Assembly (NCBI GenBank): GCA_020438215.1
Contig: JAGQUX010000005.1
Coordinates: 1 to 64,000 of the forward strand
From: Armatimonadota bacterium
GTDB lineage: Bacteria > Armatimonadota > Fimbriimonadia > Fimbriimonadales > Fimbriimonadaceae
DNA length: 64,000 nt
Direction of reading: 5' to 3'
The position numbers were made by a program, and so were the translations under genes. Shown piece after piece: positions 44,582 through 52,923 of this stretch. Positions within the stretch are counted from its first letter, which is position 1. Each line of letters begins with the position of its first letter. The notes beneath the pieces were generated by a model that was not told where the DNA came from, did not search any database, and saw only the letters and a program-made list of their open reading frames with translations.

Positions 44582-44779
44582 TCTGAGAATGACCTCTTTT
44601 GAAATAGGTACATCAAAGAACCCTCATTGGAAACTTCAGCAAAAAAATCACAAAAGACAGCCAAACCGAGCGGCTTTTTGACGCGGACATATTGTAGCCC
44701 ACCCAACTAAATTCAGGCCCGGACCTTTGTGGGTTCAACGGAACCAATCCAGTCCCATGCTTTTTGAATTCTAGGGATA

Positions 44780-44785
44780 TAGACT
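44780..44785 (+). promoter_or_regulatory. -10-like element of the Ppx/GppA gene, leaderless spacing
   Basis: TAGACT is followed by seven bases and then the GTG at 44793. No Shine-Dalgarno is present. It lies in the divergent gap with rpsA. Confidence 0.42.
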
Positions 44786-44792
44786 CGCCATC

Positions 44793-45716
44793 GTGATCAA
44801 AGCCGCCATCGACGTAGGTTCAAATTCGGTACTTCTTCTTGTTTCCGAGTTTGCTGATGGCAAATGGAATCCGCTCCGCGAAATCAGTACCGTCACCGCC
44901 CTCGGCGAAGGCACCAAAGAGACTGGGCTCCTCAAAGAAGATCGAATGACATCTACTCTGGAGGTTCTCATTTCGTACAAAGTGATTTGTGGGGAAATGG
45001 GAGTGCAAGAGTGCCTTACCGGCGGAACGATGGCCCTCCGCATAGCAAAGAACGCGGATGAGTTTTTGAATCGAGCCGCAGAGCAAGGAACTCCTGTGCG
45101 GATTCTTTCTGGTGACCAAGAAGCAGAACTCGGCTTTCTCGCCGTTGCCAACGATCCGCTTTTCGCCAATGAGGCTCGGCTGTCCATTATTGATCCTGGT
45201 GGGCACAGCACCGAACTCATGACTGCCGACCGCCAGCCGGACGGCGCTTGGATGATGAAGTTCCGGCAATCGTTTGCTGTGGGAGCCTTAGGGTTACGCG
45301 GCACGATCATCCCCGATGAAACGCCCGACTTTGCCCAACGGCTCAACGCGATGGATCAGATCGATTCTCTTTTGTCCTTTGATTATCTTCCGGGGCAAAG
45401 TGGCCGCGCCGTTGTGTTAGGGGCAACTGGGACAAACTTGATCTCTATTCGGGAAGGATTTGCAGATTGGGAACCGGACAAAGTTCATGGACAGATTCTC
45501 GATTTTGAAGAAATTAGCCGAGCCGTTGGTTGGCTCTGTGACAAGACTGATGCCGAGCGATCCCAAATAGTTGGGCTGGAAAAAGGGCGAGAGAAAACCA
45601 TCCACCTCGGCGCGTTGATCCTTGAACGTTTCATGCAATCCATCCACGTTTTGGATGTCATGGTTTCGATTCGTGGCTGGAGACACGCTCTTCTTGAGAC
45701 GGGTTGGCCGTCTTAG
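44793..45716 (+). CDS. Ppx/GppA-type phosphatase
   Basis: The 307-aa protein starts at GTG with KAAIDVGSNSVLLLVSEF, the actin-like ATPase phosphate-1 loop of exopolyphosphatase and pppGpp phosphatase. RILSGDQEAELGFLAV (catalytic Glu), IDPGGHSTEL (usually D-x-G-G-G-S-T-E) and VGALGLRG follow. It splits terminal phosphates from polyphosphate or pppGpp; which one is not decidable. It lacks the C-terminal HD extension of long Ppx. PPK2 at the left end of the window is functionally related. Its stop codon is part of the next gene's promoter element. Confidence 0.9.
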   Translation: MIKAAIDVGSNSVLLLVSEFADGKWNPLREISTVTALGEGTKETGLLKEDRMTSTLEVLISYKVICGEMGVQECLTGGTMALRIAKNADEFLNRAAEQGTPVRILSGDQEAELGFLAVANDPLFANEARLSIIDPGGHSTELMTADRQPDGAWMMKFRQSFAVGALGLRGTIIPDETPDFAQRLNAMDQIDSLLSFDYLPGQSGRAVVLGATGTNLISIREGFADWEPDKVHGQILDFEEISRAVGWLCDKTDAERSQIVGLEKGREKTIHLGALILERFMQSIHVLDVMVSIRGWRHALLETGWPS

Positions 45717-45719
45717 AAT
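45714..45719 (+). promoter_or_regulatory. TAGAAT element of the ArnT-like gene, leaderless spacing
   Basis: TAGAAT begins with the TAG stop of the Ppx/GppA gene and is followed by exactly six bases (TTGGTT) and the ATG at 45726. The same arrangement, TAG stop inside TAGAAT, occurs at 53848 before the mntR-like gene. Confidence 0.5.
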
Positions 45720-45725
45720 TTGGTT

Positions 45726-47207
45726 ATGTCGTCTAGCCGCTATTCCAGCCCACCAAACTGGCTCATTGCCCTCATTGTGGTGATTCCTTATCTGGGTTTT
45801 TGGCTTTATGGACTGACCGATCTTGACGAGGGGTTTTATGGGGCGGTCGTCACCGACATGCTCCGGCGAGGCGATTGGATCACGCCGACCTACAACGGGC
45901 TTCCATGGTTTGAAAAACCGATTCTGAGCTACTGGCTTTCCATGCCATTCGTCAGCGTGATGCACAACGAATTCGGAGCCAGGCTCCCGAGCTTTCTCTG
46001 TACTCTCGCAACCGGATTTGTGTTATTTCGATTCCTTTCGAAATGGACACAGGTTCAAGCTGGACAACTTGCCTTACTGGTGTTTTCGGGAAACATTCTG
46101 GTCGTCGCAATCGGGCGCATGATGATGACCGATGCCGCCCTGATGCTCTCGCTCACCCTCGCTTTCGCCACATTTTTTGAGAGCCTCCACGGTGAGAAAA
46201 AATGGAGGCTCGTTTCCGCAGCGATGGTCGGAGTTGGCGTGCTTGCGAAAGGGCCAGTCGCTGGTCTTCTTTTCCTAGGAGTCATCGGACTGACTTACTG
46301 GCAACTCCGATACCTCCGTCCCAAGTTCCGCGGGCTCTGGCTCCCCGGGTTTGTAATTTGTCTCGCTGTGATCGCTACTTGGTATGTGCCCGCCTATCTT
46401 GCCAATGGTCAGGTGTTCATCGACAAATTTTTAATCGAGCAGAACATCGGTCGCTTCACAGGGGGAGACAAAGCCCATTCCATCTCGGAAGTGCTCAAAA
46501 ATTATGCTTGGCTTGTTCGGTTCCTGGCTAACATCCTGTTCTTCCCGCTCGTGGTTTTGATTGCCGGCGCACCTTGGTTCTTGAGCCTCAGAAAGGCCAA
46601 AACTGCAATTACAGAACATTTGGTCAAAACACCAGAACACGACCTGAAAACCTATCTGCAGATATGGTTTCTGGTGATCATCGGGTTCTTTACACTCAGT
46701 GGCACAAAACTCCCCCACTACATCCTCCCCGCAATGGTGCCGCTATCTGCCCTCATCGGGTGGTCGCTGACGGAGCAAATCAAAGGCGTTTTCCTTCTTC
46801 AGCGGAAGCATCTCATACTGGCGGGATGCTGGTCAGTTTTCATGCTAATTCTAGCGAATTACGTATTTTTGACCGACTATTACAGAAAGTATCAGCCGGT
46901 TCAAACGGCGGCAAAACACGCCTGGAAAGAAGGTCGAGAGTTCGCGGTTTACCAGCCACACTTGACCAACAAGAAAGACCAAAACGGAAGTCTGGAAATG
47001 CTCCCCACCAGCAACCCCAGTCTCCTTTTCTATTATCGCAAGCCGTTGACTTTCATCAACTCGGAAGATGAATTAGATGCACTGAAAGAAAAGAACCCAC
47101 TGGTGCTAACAATCAAGGAAAAGGCATCCCCAAAACTGAGGCCAATAGAAGCGTATCCAGAGTCAAATCCCGACTGGAAAACCTGGCTCTATGAAATTGA
47201 AGACTGA
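45726..47207 (+). CDS. ArnT/PMT-like glycosyltransferase (GT-C fold, membrane)
   Basis: The 493-aa polytopic protein has about ten hydrophobic segments. The first periplasmic loop carries LTDLDEGFYGAVVTDMLRRGDWITP (the D-E pair of GT-C enzymes) and WFEKPILSYW, as in ArnT. MMMTDAALML and VLAKGPVAGLL follow. It should transfer a sugar from a polyprenyl-phosphate donor to lipid or protein on the outer face of the inner membrane. Acceptor and sugar are unknown. A TTG at 45720 precedes in frame, but the ATG at 45726 fits the promoter spacing. It ends one base before the methyltransferase stop. Confidence 0.85.
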   Translation: MSSSRYSSPPNWLIALIVVIPYLGFWLYGLTDLDEGFYGAVVTDMLRRGDWITPTYNGLPWFEKPILSYWLSMPFVSVMHNEFGARLPSFLCTLATGFVLFRFLSKWTQVQAGQLALLVFSGNILVVAIGRMMMTDAALMLSLTLAFATFFESLHGEKKWRLVSAAMVGVGVLAKGPVAGLLFLGVIGLTYWQLRYLRPKFRGLWLPGFVICLAVIATWYVPAYLANGQVFIDKFLIEQNIGRFTGGDKAHSISEVLKNYAWLVRFLANILFFPLVVLIAGAPWFLSLRKAKTAITEHLVKTPEHDLKTYLQIWFLVIIGFFTLSGTKLPHYILPAMVPLSALIGWSLTEQIKGVFLLQRKHLILAGCWSVFMLILANYVFLTDYYRKYQPVQTAAKHAWKEGREFAVYQPHLTNKKDQNGSLEMLPTSNPSLLFYYRKPLTFINSEDELDALKEKNPLVLTIKEKASPKLRPIEAYPESNPDWKTWLYEIED

Positions 47208-47774
47208 TTATTCCGGTTTCTGCAAAATCAAGTGGTGGACATGCCAATGCTTGGGTTCATTGAACACGGTCTTCCCCGCCCGATTGACTTCATTCCACTG
47301 CAGAATTTTCCAGTCAGGAACGAGTTCTTTGATCTCAGGATAAGTCAGCGTTGTGACATCGTCGCGCCAGTCGTCATCCGGCCCGAGTAACTGTCCTGCC
47401 CAAAGCCCACCGGGCTTAACGCATTCCAAAGACTGATTGAAGACTTCGTAAAACCGATCACCGGTCACAAAGAAGATGGAGAACACGGCAGAAACTACAT
47501 CATATTGGTCGTTGAAGCCCATGCAGTAATCGCCTTCCATGATCTCGCATTTGGCGTTTTCACCGATCTCGCACCGCAAGTGTTCGCAGAATTCGCTCCC
47601 TTGATCCACCGCCGTAACTTCCCAGCCTTTGTCTAGCCACCAGAGAACCCCCGTACCAACCCCAAACCCGAGTTCCAATACCTTGCCCGGATCGCCCAGA
47701 TGCGGATCCAACTCCTTGTAAAAAGGGTTCGGCCCAAGTTTTTTGGCTGATTCGAAGTACTGTTTAAAATCCAT
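47208..47774 (-). CDS. SAM-dependent methyltransferase
   Basis: The 188-aa class I methyltransferase has KVLELGFGVGTGVLWWLDKGWEVTAVDQG (SAM motif I and acidic end of strand 2), YDVVSAVFSIFFV (motif II-like) and VKPGGLWAGQLLGP (motif III-like). It ends with a strand-rich HWHVHHLILQKPE. It resembles tellurite-resistance/TehB-like small methyltransferases; the substrate is unknown. The ATG at 47774 has GAGG upstream. It is last in the purE-folD-comEA operon with a 7-base gap. Confidence 0.82.
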   Translation of the reverse strand: MDFKQYFESAKKLGPNPFYKELDPHLGDPGKVLELGFGVGTGVLWWLDKGWEVTAVDQGSEFCEHLRCEIGENAKCEIMEGDYCMGFNDQYDVVSAVFSIFFVTGDRFYEVFNQSLECVKPGGLWAGQLLGPDDDWRDDVTTLTYPEIKELVPDWKILQWNEVNRAGKTVFNEPKHWHVHHLILQKPE

Positions 47775-47781
47775 AGCAACC

Positions 47782-48375
47782 TCAAAGGGAGAGATAAGGT
47801 TTGATCCGATCAAAGAGATTGGGGCCAATTCCGGGGACTTCTTGGACGGCGTCTAGAGTCTGAAATGGGCCATTCTCCTCGCGGTACTGCACGATGTTAT
47901 CGGCAATCGCCGGCCCCACGCCGGGAAGCATGACCAATTCATCAGGACCTGCGAGATTGATACTCACGAGAAAATTCGCCGGTGGATCGTCATTTGAACC
48001 TGGATTGCTGGCTTCCTCGACCCACGGGACATCGATTTTCATCCCGTCCGTCAGCAATGCCGCCTGGTTGATTTTTCGGATATCAGCGCCTTGCTGGAAT
48101 CCGCCCGCGCTCTGAATAGCGTCCATCACCCGCGCATCCGCTTTGAGCTTGTAAACGCCCGGACGATTCACTGCCCCGCTCACATCGACCGTCATCTCTC
48201 CTGCCGTCGAGGGTTTGCGAATGATCGAATCTGTACCTTGCGGTTCAGGGAATTCCGTCAACGCACGATGAGTACGCATTTGTGTCCCAATGACGATTAC
48301 CGCCATAACCACTGCACCAACGACCGCAATCGCGGCAATCTTTTGGCGCGGGGTCATCTGGTCGATCAGGGACAT
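47782..48375 (-). CDS. comEA: ComEA-like DNA-binding protein
   Basis: This 197-aa protein has one N-terminal membrane anchor (about residues 13-31) and an SLBB domain (about 60-120: VDVSGAVNRPGVYKLKADARVMDAIQSAGGF). Two helix-hairpin-helix motifs follow (SINLAGPDELVMLPGVGPAIADNIVQYR and VQEVPGIGPNLFDRIKPYL). ComEA binds incoming DNA outside the inner membrane during natural transformation. No other com genes are in the window. It lies between folD (10-base gap) and the methyltransferase. Confidence 0.9.
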   Translation of the reverse strand: MSLIDQMTPRQKIAAIAVVGAVVMAVIVIGTQMRTHRALTEFPEPQGTDSIIRKPSTAGEMTVDVSGAVNRPGVYKLKADARVMDAIQSAGGFQQGADIRKINQAALLTDGMKIDVPWVEEASNPGSNDDPPANFLVSINLAGPDELVMLPGVGPAIADNIVQYREENGPFQTLDAVQEVPGIGPNLFDRIKPYLSL

Positions 48376-48385
48376 GGCTCAACAC

Positions 48386-49243
48386 CTACAGGAGGCTAAG
48401 TTCGGCCGCTTCAACCGTGTTTGCCAATAGACTTGCCACGGTCATCGGGCCAACGCCACCCGGTACGGGAGTGATATGGCTGGCTTTTGCCGCGCACTCT
48501 TCGTAGTGGCAATCTCCGACATCGTGGGATCGCCCTTCCACTTTGTTGTAGCCCGCATCGATCACGATTGCCCCTGGTTTGACCCAGTCACCGCGCACCA
48601 TCTCTGGGCGACCAACCGCCGCTACTAAGACATCGGCGTTGCGGCACAGATCGGCAAGGTTTTGAGTTCGGGAGTGAGCGATGGTAACAGTGGCGTTTTT
48701 CTCCAAAAGCATCAATGCCATCGGCTTCCCGAGGATATTAGATCGACCGATCACAATCGCGTTTTTGCCGGTCAAATCGAGTTCATACCGCTCGATCAGC
48801 TTGATAATCCCGAGTGGTGTTGCACACCGAAACCCTGGCAAGCCCGCCGTCAATCTCCCGAGCGACGCACTCGTAATACCGTCCACATCTTTCGCCGCGC
48901 CGAGACTTTCCAGCACGGCATCTTCATCAATATGAGAAGGGAGAGGGTGCTGAATCAAAACACCGTGCACTCTGGGATCAGCGTTGTACTGGGCAACCTT
49001 GTCCATCACCTCGCTCTGCGAAACGTCCTCAGTCACCATGAATGCACCGCTTTCTATACCGACCCATTCGGCTTGCTTCTGCTTCATGTTCACATAAGCG
49101 AGGCTCGCAGGGTCTTGGGCGGCAACAATAGCCTCAATCCGCGGAACAACGCCTTTCTCACGTAGGGCCGCACATCGAGGCTTGAGCGATTCGCGGAGTT
49201 CCCTGCTAGAAAGTTTCCCGTCGAGGATAATTGGCTCCGACAT
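48386..49243 (-). CDS. folD: Methylenetetrahydrofolate dehydrogenase/cyclohydrolase
   Basis: The 285-aa bifunctional enzyme interconverts methylene-, methenyl- and 10-formyl-tetrahydrofolate. LAYVNMKQKQAEWVGIES contains the catalytic Tyr..Lys, HGVLIQHPLPSHID and GITTHG-like ..GFRCATPLGI are conserved, and GRSNILGKPMALMLLEKNATVT is the NADP site. The start overlaps the purE stop (TGATG), so 49243 is preferred over 49258. 10-formyl-THF feeds purine synthesis, which fits its place after purE. Confidence 0.96.
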   Translation of the reverse strand: MSEPIILDGKLSSRELRESLKPRCAALREKGVVPRIEAIVAAQDPASLAYVNMKQKQAEWVGIESGAFMVTEDVSQSEVMDKVAQYNADPRVHGVLIQHPLPSHIDEDAVLESLGAAKDVDGITSASLGRLTAGLPGFRCATPLGIIKLIERYELDLTGKNAIVIGRSNILGKPMALMLLEKNATVTIAHSRTQNLADLCRNADVLVAAVGRPEMVRGDWVKPGAIVIDAGYNKVEGRSHDVGDCHYEECAAKASHITPVPGGVGPMTVASLLANTVEAAELSLL

Positions 49244-49746
49244 CAGTTTCCGCTCCATTCGTTTTCAACTCGCGTATTCATATCCGCAACCTTATCTTCC
49301 AACCCCGCACGGTATCTTTCGAGCTGCCCAGCCAAATCTGGATCATCTGTTCCCAAAATCCGGACCGCCAGCAATCCAGCGTTGAAACCGCCACCAATCG
49401 CAACCGTCGCAACGGGGATTCCGCTTGGCATCTGCACGATGGAGTGCAAGGAGTCCACCCCGCTCAAAGTCGAAGTTTTAATCGGAACTCCGATAACCGG
49501 AAGAGTTGTCATGCTCGCCACCATCCCCGGGAGATGCGCGGCTCCGCCCGCTCCCGCAATGATGACTTGCAAACCGCGAGTTCTTGCCGACTCCGCATAC
49601 TCCACCATCGCGTTCGGAGTGCGGTGCGCGCTCACAACTTTGATCTCATGCGACACGCCAAACTGCTTCAGCGCCTCGGCAGCTTCCTGCATCGTGGGCA
49701 GATCCGACTCCGACCCCATGATAATCCCGACTTTCGGGTTCGCCAT
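49243..49746 (-). CDS. purE: N5-carboxyaminoimidazole ribonucleotide mutase
   Basis: The 167-aa class I PurE has [23 protein letters not shown] and [17 protein letters not shown]. It moves the carboxyl group on aminoimidazole ribonucleotide in purine synthesis. It heads the leftward purE-folD-comEA-methyltransferase operon. A longer frame exists to 49767, but MANPKVG at 49746 matches the family. TATCCT ends seven bases before it with no Shine-Dalgarno. purK is not in the window. Confidence 0.96.
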   Translation of the reverse strand: MANPKVGIIMGSESDLPTMQEAAEALKQFGVSHEIKVVSAHRTPNAMVEYAESARTRGLQVIIAGAGGAAHLPGMVASMTTLPVIGVPIKTSTLSGVDSLHSIVQMPSGIPVATVAIGGGFNAGLLAVRILGTDDPDLAGQLERYRAGLEDKVADMNTRVENEWSGN

Positions 49747-49753
49747 AGAGAAA

Positions 49754-49759
49754 AGGATA
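49754..49759 (-). promoter_or_regulatory. -10-like element of purE, leaderless spacing
   Basis: TATCCT on the minus strand lies seven bases before the purE ATG. Confidence 0.42.
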
Positions 49760-49902
49760 CTCGGCAACCACTCCTACGCCTAGCCAAAACGGATGTGGAA
49801 AAGTTGGTCTATATTTGTTCCAGACCCGCTCCCTTTGCCACTGAACTCCCGTCTTGAAAGCGACACAAGCGGAGTGGAGCCCCTTGTGCCTCTTCAAATT
49901 TT

Positions 49903-51054
49903 ATGTCTGGACTAGAAGAAGATATGAACCCCAAGAATCTCTTTGAATCCCAAGCGGTCATCAAGGTGATCGGTGTGGGTGGCGGCGGATGCAATGCCAT
50001 CAATCGCATGATTGCGGCCGGAGTGCAAGGCGTGGAATTCATTGCCATGAACACCGACCGACAAGCATTGGATGAGAGCCTGGCATCAACAACAATCGCC
50101 CTCGGTCGTAATTCGACTCGCGGACTTGGCGCTGGCGGAAACTCTGACAAGGGTTACACCGCAGCAAAGGAATCCGAGCACGACATCCTGGCTGTCCTGG
50201 AAGGCGCAGACATGGTCTTCATCACCGCAGGAATGGGTGGCGGAACCGGAACTGGTGCGGCTCCCTATGTAGCGGAACTGGCAAAGCGTCTCGGTATCTT
50301 GACCGTTGGCGTTGTCACTAAGCCGTTCATCTTTGAAGGGCCACGCCGCAAGAAATCTGCGGATGCGGGCGCAACTCAGCTCGAAGAGCAAGTTGATACT
50401 CTCATCGTCATCCCGAACGATCGCCTGAATTCTTTGGTCGATCGCAACATCCCGCTCAGCGAAGCATTCCGCACCGCTGACGATGTGCTTCGACAAGGCG
50501 TCCAAGGGATATCCGACATCATCACCCGCCCGGGTCTGATCAACGTTGATTTTGCCGACGTGAAAACGGTCATGTCCAACGCCGGAATCGCCCTCATGGG
50601 AATGGGATACGCAGATGGCGATCATCGCGCCAAAGTTGCGGCGGAAATGGCGGCTAACTCCCCGCTCCTCGAAACTACCATTCAAGGTGCAAAGCGAATT
50701 CTCGTCAACATCACCGCTGGCCCAGATTTCGGCATCGGCGAAGCTCAGGAAGCGATGGAATACATCATGCAGCTTGCTGACGCAGACGAAGCCAACATCT
50801 TTATGGGGCAAGTGATTGACGAAACTATGTCTGGACAAGTTTGCATCACGCTTCTTGCGGCAGGAATGTCGGCAACAGCACCACGTAAACCGGAGACTTC
50901 AGTGTTCAACCACACGAATCCGGTTGAGAAGGTGCGTGAAGTGGTCACTCCGGTAGAAACCGTGAGCCCGCTCCGCGATGCAGCGATCATTGAAGTGGAA
51001 GATGTTGATCTCGACATCCCCACCTTCTTGCGCCGGCAACGCCAACGCAACTAA
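49903..51054 (+). CDS. ftsZ: Cell division protein FtsZ
   Basis: This 383-aa tubulin homologue forms the division ring. [27 protein letters not shown] (the GTP-binding signature) and [11 protein letters not shown] are clear. The C-terminal peptide [11 protein letters not shown] binds membrane anchors. The spacer is short. It stands alone: no ftsA, ftsQ or mur genes lie beside it, unlike the usual dcw cluster. The ATG at 49903 and an in-frame ATG at 49924 after AGAAGAAG are both possible. TATATT at 49810-49815 may be the -10. A strong terminator follows. Confidence 0.97.
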   Translation: MSGLEEDMNPKNLFESQAVIKVIGVGGGGCNAINRMIAAGVQGVEFIAMNTDRQALDESLASTTIALGRNSTRGLGAGGNSDKGYTAAKESEHDILAVLEGADMVFITAGMGGGTGTGAAPYVAELAKRLGILTVGVVTKPFIFEGPRRKKSADAGATQLEEQVDTLIVIPNDRLNSLVDRNIPLSEAFRTADDVLRQGVQGISDIITRPGLINVDFADVKTVMSNAGIALMGMGYADGDHRAKVAAEMAANSPLLETTIQGAKRILVNITAGPDFGIGEAQEAMEYIMQLADADEANIFMGQVIDETMSGQVCITLLAAGMSATAPRKPETSVFNHTNPVEKVREVVTPVETVSPLRDAAIIEVEDVDLDIPTFLRRQRQRN

Positions 51055-51095
51055 TCATCAAGTCTTATATCGGCAACGTACTGGTCCAACGAATG

Positions 51096-51125
51096 GCCCC
51101 GCCAACCCCGGCGGGGCATTTTTTC
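51096..51125 (+). terminator. Rho-independent terminator of ftsZ
   Basis: An 8-bp G+C-only stem (51096-51103 with 51110-51117) is followed by ATTTTTT. It ends ftsZ just before the convergent nitroreductase gene. Confidence 0.9.
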
Positions 51126-51129
51126 TGCC

Positions 51130-51930
51130 CTAGCGCTTCAAGAAACCCTGTTCACGCACATAGTCGAGCATGGAGTCTCGCCCACTCATGTGGTTGCCAT
51201 CTACGCGGCGACCAGAGCGCATTGACCAATCGACATCTCCCGACATCCCTTGCGATTCATAAAACTCCTTCATCCGAGCGTTGTATTCAGCGATATCAGG
51301 ATTCTCATCGTACTTTTCGCGGAACCAGATGGCAGGTTGCTTCAGGCGTGGTTTGATTTCTGCCTTCGCATCTTCGGCGGGATAGCCCAAACACAGCCCA
51401 AACAGCCCGTATGTCTGGCTTGGTAGCCCGAGGAGGTCACGTACTCCAACCGGATCGTTACGCAGAGCACCAATATAGCAACTCGCAATTCCGAGTGACT
51501 CCGCGGCGCAGACCATTCTCTCAGCGGCAAGTGCAGCATCTATGGCCGCCATTGTAAAGAACTCGAGATAATCCAGCCCAGCAGGATTTTGACCTGCTTC
51601 CTTAGCTGCTTTTGCCAGGCGAAAGTGATCTGCAACAAACGCAAAGAACCATGAACAGGTATGAATCTGCTTTTGATCAGAGCACATCACAGCTATCTGC
51701 TTGCGAGCTTCCGGTTCCTGCACGCTCACCATCGAATACAGTTGAAGGTTGCTACTAGTCGCCGCACTTTGCGCCGCTGCCACAAGGCCAGCGATCACCT
51801 CTTCAGGGATTGGCTCGTTAGAATATTGCCGTACAGTGCGGTGGTTTAGAAAACGCCCTAAATCGGGCAATGAAGAAGCCTGATCTCCATAGCGCAGAGA
51901 CCAGGCTTGAGAAGGAGTCTCGGTAAACAC
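51130..51930 (-). CDS. NfsA-like FMN nitroreductase
   Basis: The 266-aa flavoprotein has FLNHRTVRQYSNEPIPEEVIAGLVAAAQSAATSSNLQLYS (FMN-binding N-terminal part), AAESLGIASCYIGALRND and GLFGLCLGYP. The C-terminal extension is of NfsA type. It reduces nitro compounds or flavins with NADPH; the physiological substrate is unknown. The start is GTG, with CATAAT ending exactly six bases before it (51937-51942) and GGAG in between. It could be leaderless or carry a very short leader. Confidence 0.9.
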   Translation of the reverse strand: MFTETPSQAWSLRYGDQASSLPDLGRFLNHRTVRQYSNEPIPEEVIAGLVAAAQSAATSSNLQLYSMVSVQEPEARKQIAVMCSDQKQIHTCSWFFAFVADHFRLAKAAKEAGQNPAGLDYLEFFTMAAIDAALAAERMVCAAESLGIASCYIGALRNDPVGVRDLLGLPSQTYGLFGLCLGYPAEDAKAEIKPRLKQPAIWFREKYDENPDIAEYNARMKEFYESQGMSGDVDWSMRSGRRVDGNHMSGRDSMLDYVREQGFLKR

Positions 51931-51951
51931 GACTCCATTATGAGCGCGAAC

Positions 51952-52536
51952 TTACTTCGAGAGTTCAATCATCAAAGGATAGATTTCTGGATCCATCAGC
52001 ACGTATCGGACCCAAAGGAGGAGCCTTTCCTTTTCTGTGTACTGTGAATCGTCAACTTCTGGATTGTAGATTTTCGGGTTTAGAGCCATTGCTGCAGATT
52101 TGATCTGGCCAGCGTTCAGGTGCTCTTCCATTGCTGCTGCGAGTTCATTAATTTGGACAGCAAGCAACTTGATTCGCTCCATATTAAAATTCGCTGCCAT
52201 CAACTGAATTTCTGCATTGAGCTCATCGCTCGGCAAAACCTGCTTCTCTTTTGCATCTTTCAACGCGGCTTGAACCTTCGCGTCGATTTTTGACATTTGG
52301 TCGAACTCGCGCTTTTCCAAATCCTTGACCGCCTGACGCTGTTTTTCCATCACCGGTAAAAGCTTTTTGATTTGCTCTTTGGTCATCAACACCGGCAGCA
52401 CTTGATTCAGCAAGTTAAGTTGATGAACGCGTCGCCCCATTTCCGTTGCTCGCGCAGAGTTATCAACCTGAGCAAAAGCCATCATGCTGATGAGCATCAG
52501 CCCCACCAGCGTTATCAATCGTAATGCGTGTTTCAT
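51952..52536 (-). CDS. Small secreted helical protein
   Basis: The 194-aa protein begins with a clear signal peptide (KHALRLITLVGLMLISMMAFAQ, cut after FAQ). The rest is almost entirely helical and charged (..LLPVMEKQRQAVKDLEKREFDQMSKIDAKV.., ..MERIKLLAVQINELAAAMEEHL..). It resembles Spy/CpxP-like periplasmic chaperones in shape only; the LTxxQ motif is seen weakly as LMTKEQ. AAGGAGAACA precedes the ATG, which overlaps the stop of the gene upstream (ATGA). Confidence 0.65.
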   Translation of the reverse strand: MKHALRLITLVGLMLISMMAFAQVDNSARATEMGRRVHQLNLLNQVLPVLMTKEQIKKLLPVMEKQRQAVKDLEKREFDQMSKIDAKVQAALKDAKEKQVLPSDELNAEIQLMAANFNMERIKLLAVQINELAAAMEEHLNAGQIKSAAMALNPKIYNPEVDDSQYTEKERLLLWVRYVLMDPEIYPLMIELSK

Positions 52537-52883
52537 TGTTCTCCTTCTTTGGTTTGGGACGCTTGAGATCGTGCGGGAGTTTCGTTTGCCAGCGCGGCTA
52601 GGATTTGTGCCGCACCCAGGGTCTGCATCCCGACAAAAACACATCCCAGAAATGCGCAGGCAATCCACGCTGGGATTGTCATCTGCCCATTCTGAATCCC
52701 GCCGGTCGATGCAAGCGCAAAGATCCCGGAAAAGAAAAAGAAAGCTCCTCCAAATAAGAAGAGAATGCCTTTCCATTTCCCACCGACTCCCGATAGCTGC
52801 CCCGGGCGTCCAAACTTGCGCCAAACCCAAATGCCAAACGCAATCCAAACAACGAAGCAGATCGCCGCTTGAGTCCAGAGCAT
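52533..52883 (-). CDS. Small membrane protein, function unknown
   Basis: The 116-aa protein has three hydrophobic segments (about residues 4-22, 38-58 and 71-94) and a polar tail. No family is recognised. TAAAGT ends six bases before the ATG, so it is probably leaderless. It is coupled to the secreted helical protein by a 4-base overlap and is divergent from the PfkB gene. Confidence 0.6.
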   Translation of the reverse strand: MLWTQAAICFVVWIAFGIWVWRKFGRPGQLSGVGGKWKGILFLFGGAFFFFSGIFALASTGGIQNGQMTIPAWIACAFLGCVFVGMQTLGAAQILAALANETPARSQASQTKEGEQ

Positions 52884-52889
52884 AGGTTC

Positions 52890-52895
52890 ACTTTA
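52890..52895 (-). promoter_or_regulatory. -10-like element of the small membrane protein gene
   Basis: TAAAGT on the minus strand ends exactly six bases before the ATG at 52883. The divergent PfkB gene has CACAAT (52912-52917) ending six bases before its own ATG, so two leaderless-type promoters share about 40 bases. Confidence 0.42.
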
Positions 52896-52923
52896 CCTGG
52901 CTGGGTTCAGCCACAATGAGCGT

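Noticed and set aside
44640-44700. Stem plus T-run in the rpsA leader as a terminator
   Set aside because: The stem is only three to four base pairs and would fall between two divergent promoters; it may be part of leader structure but is too weak to call.
51952-52848. Extended frame upstream of the secreted helical protein
   Set aside because: The extra residues overlap the small membrane gene on the same strand. A ribosome site, signal peptide and ATGA coupling fix the start at 52536.
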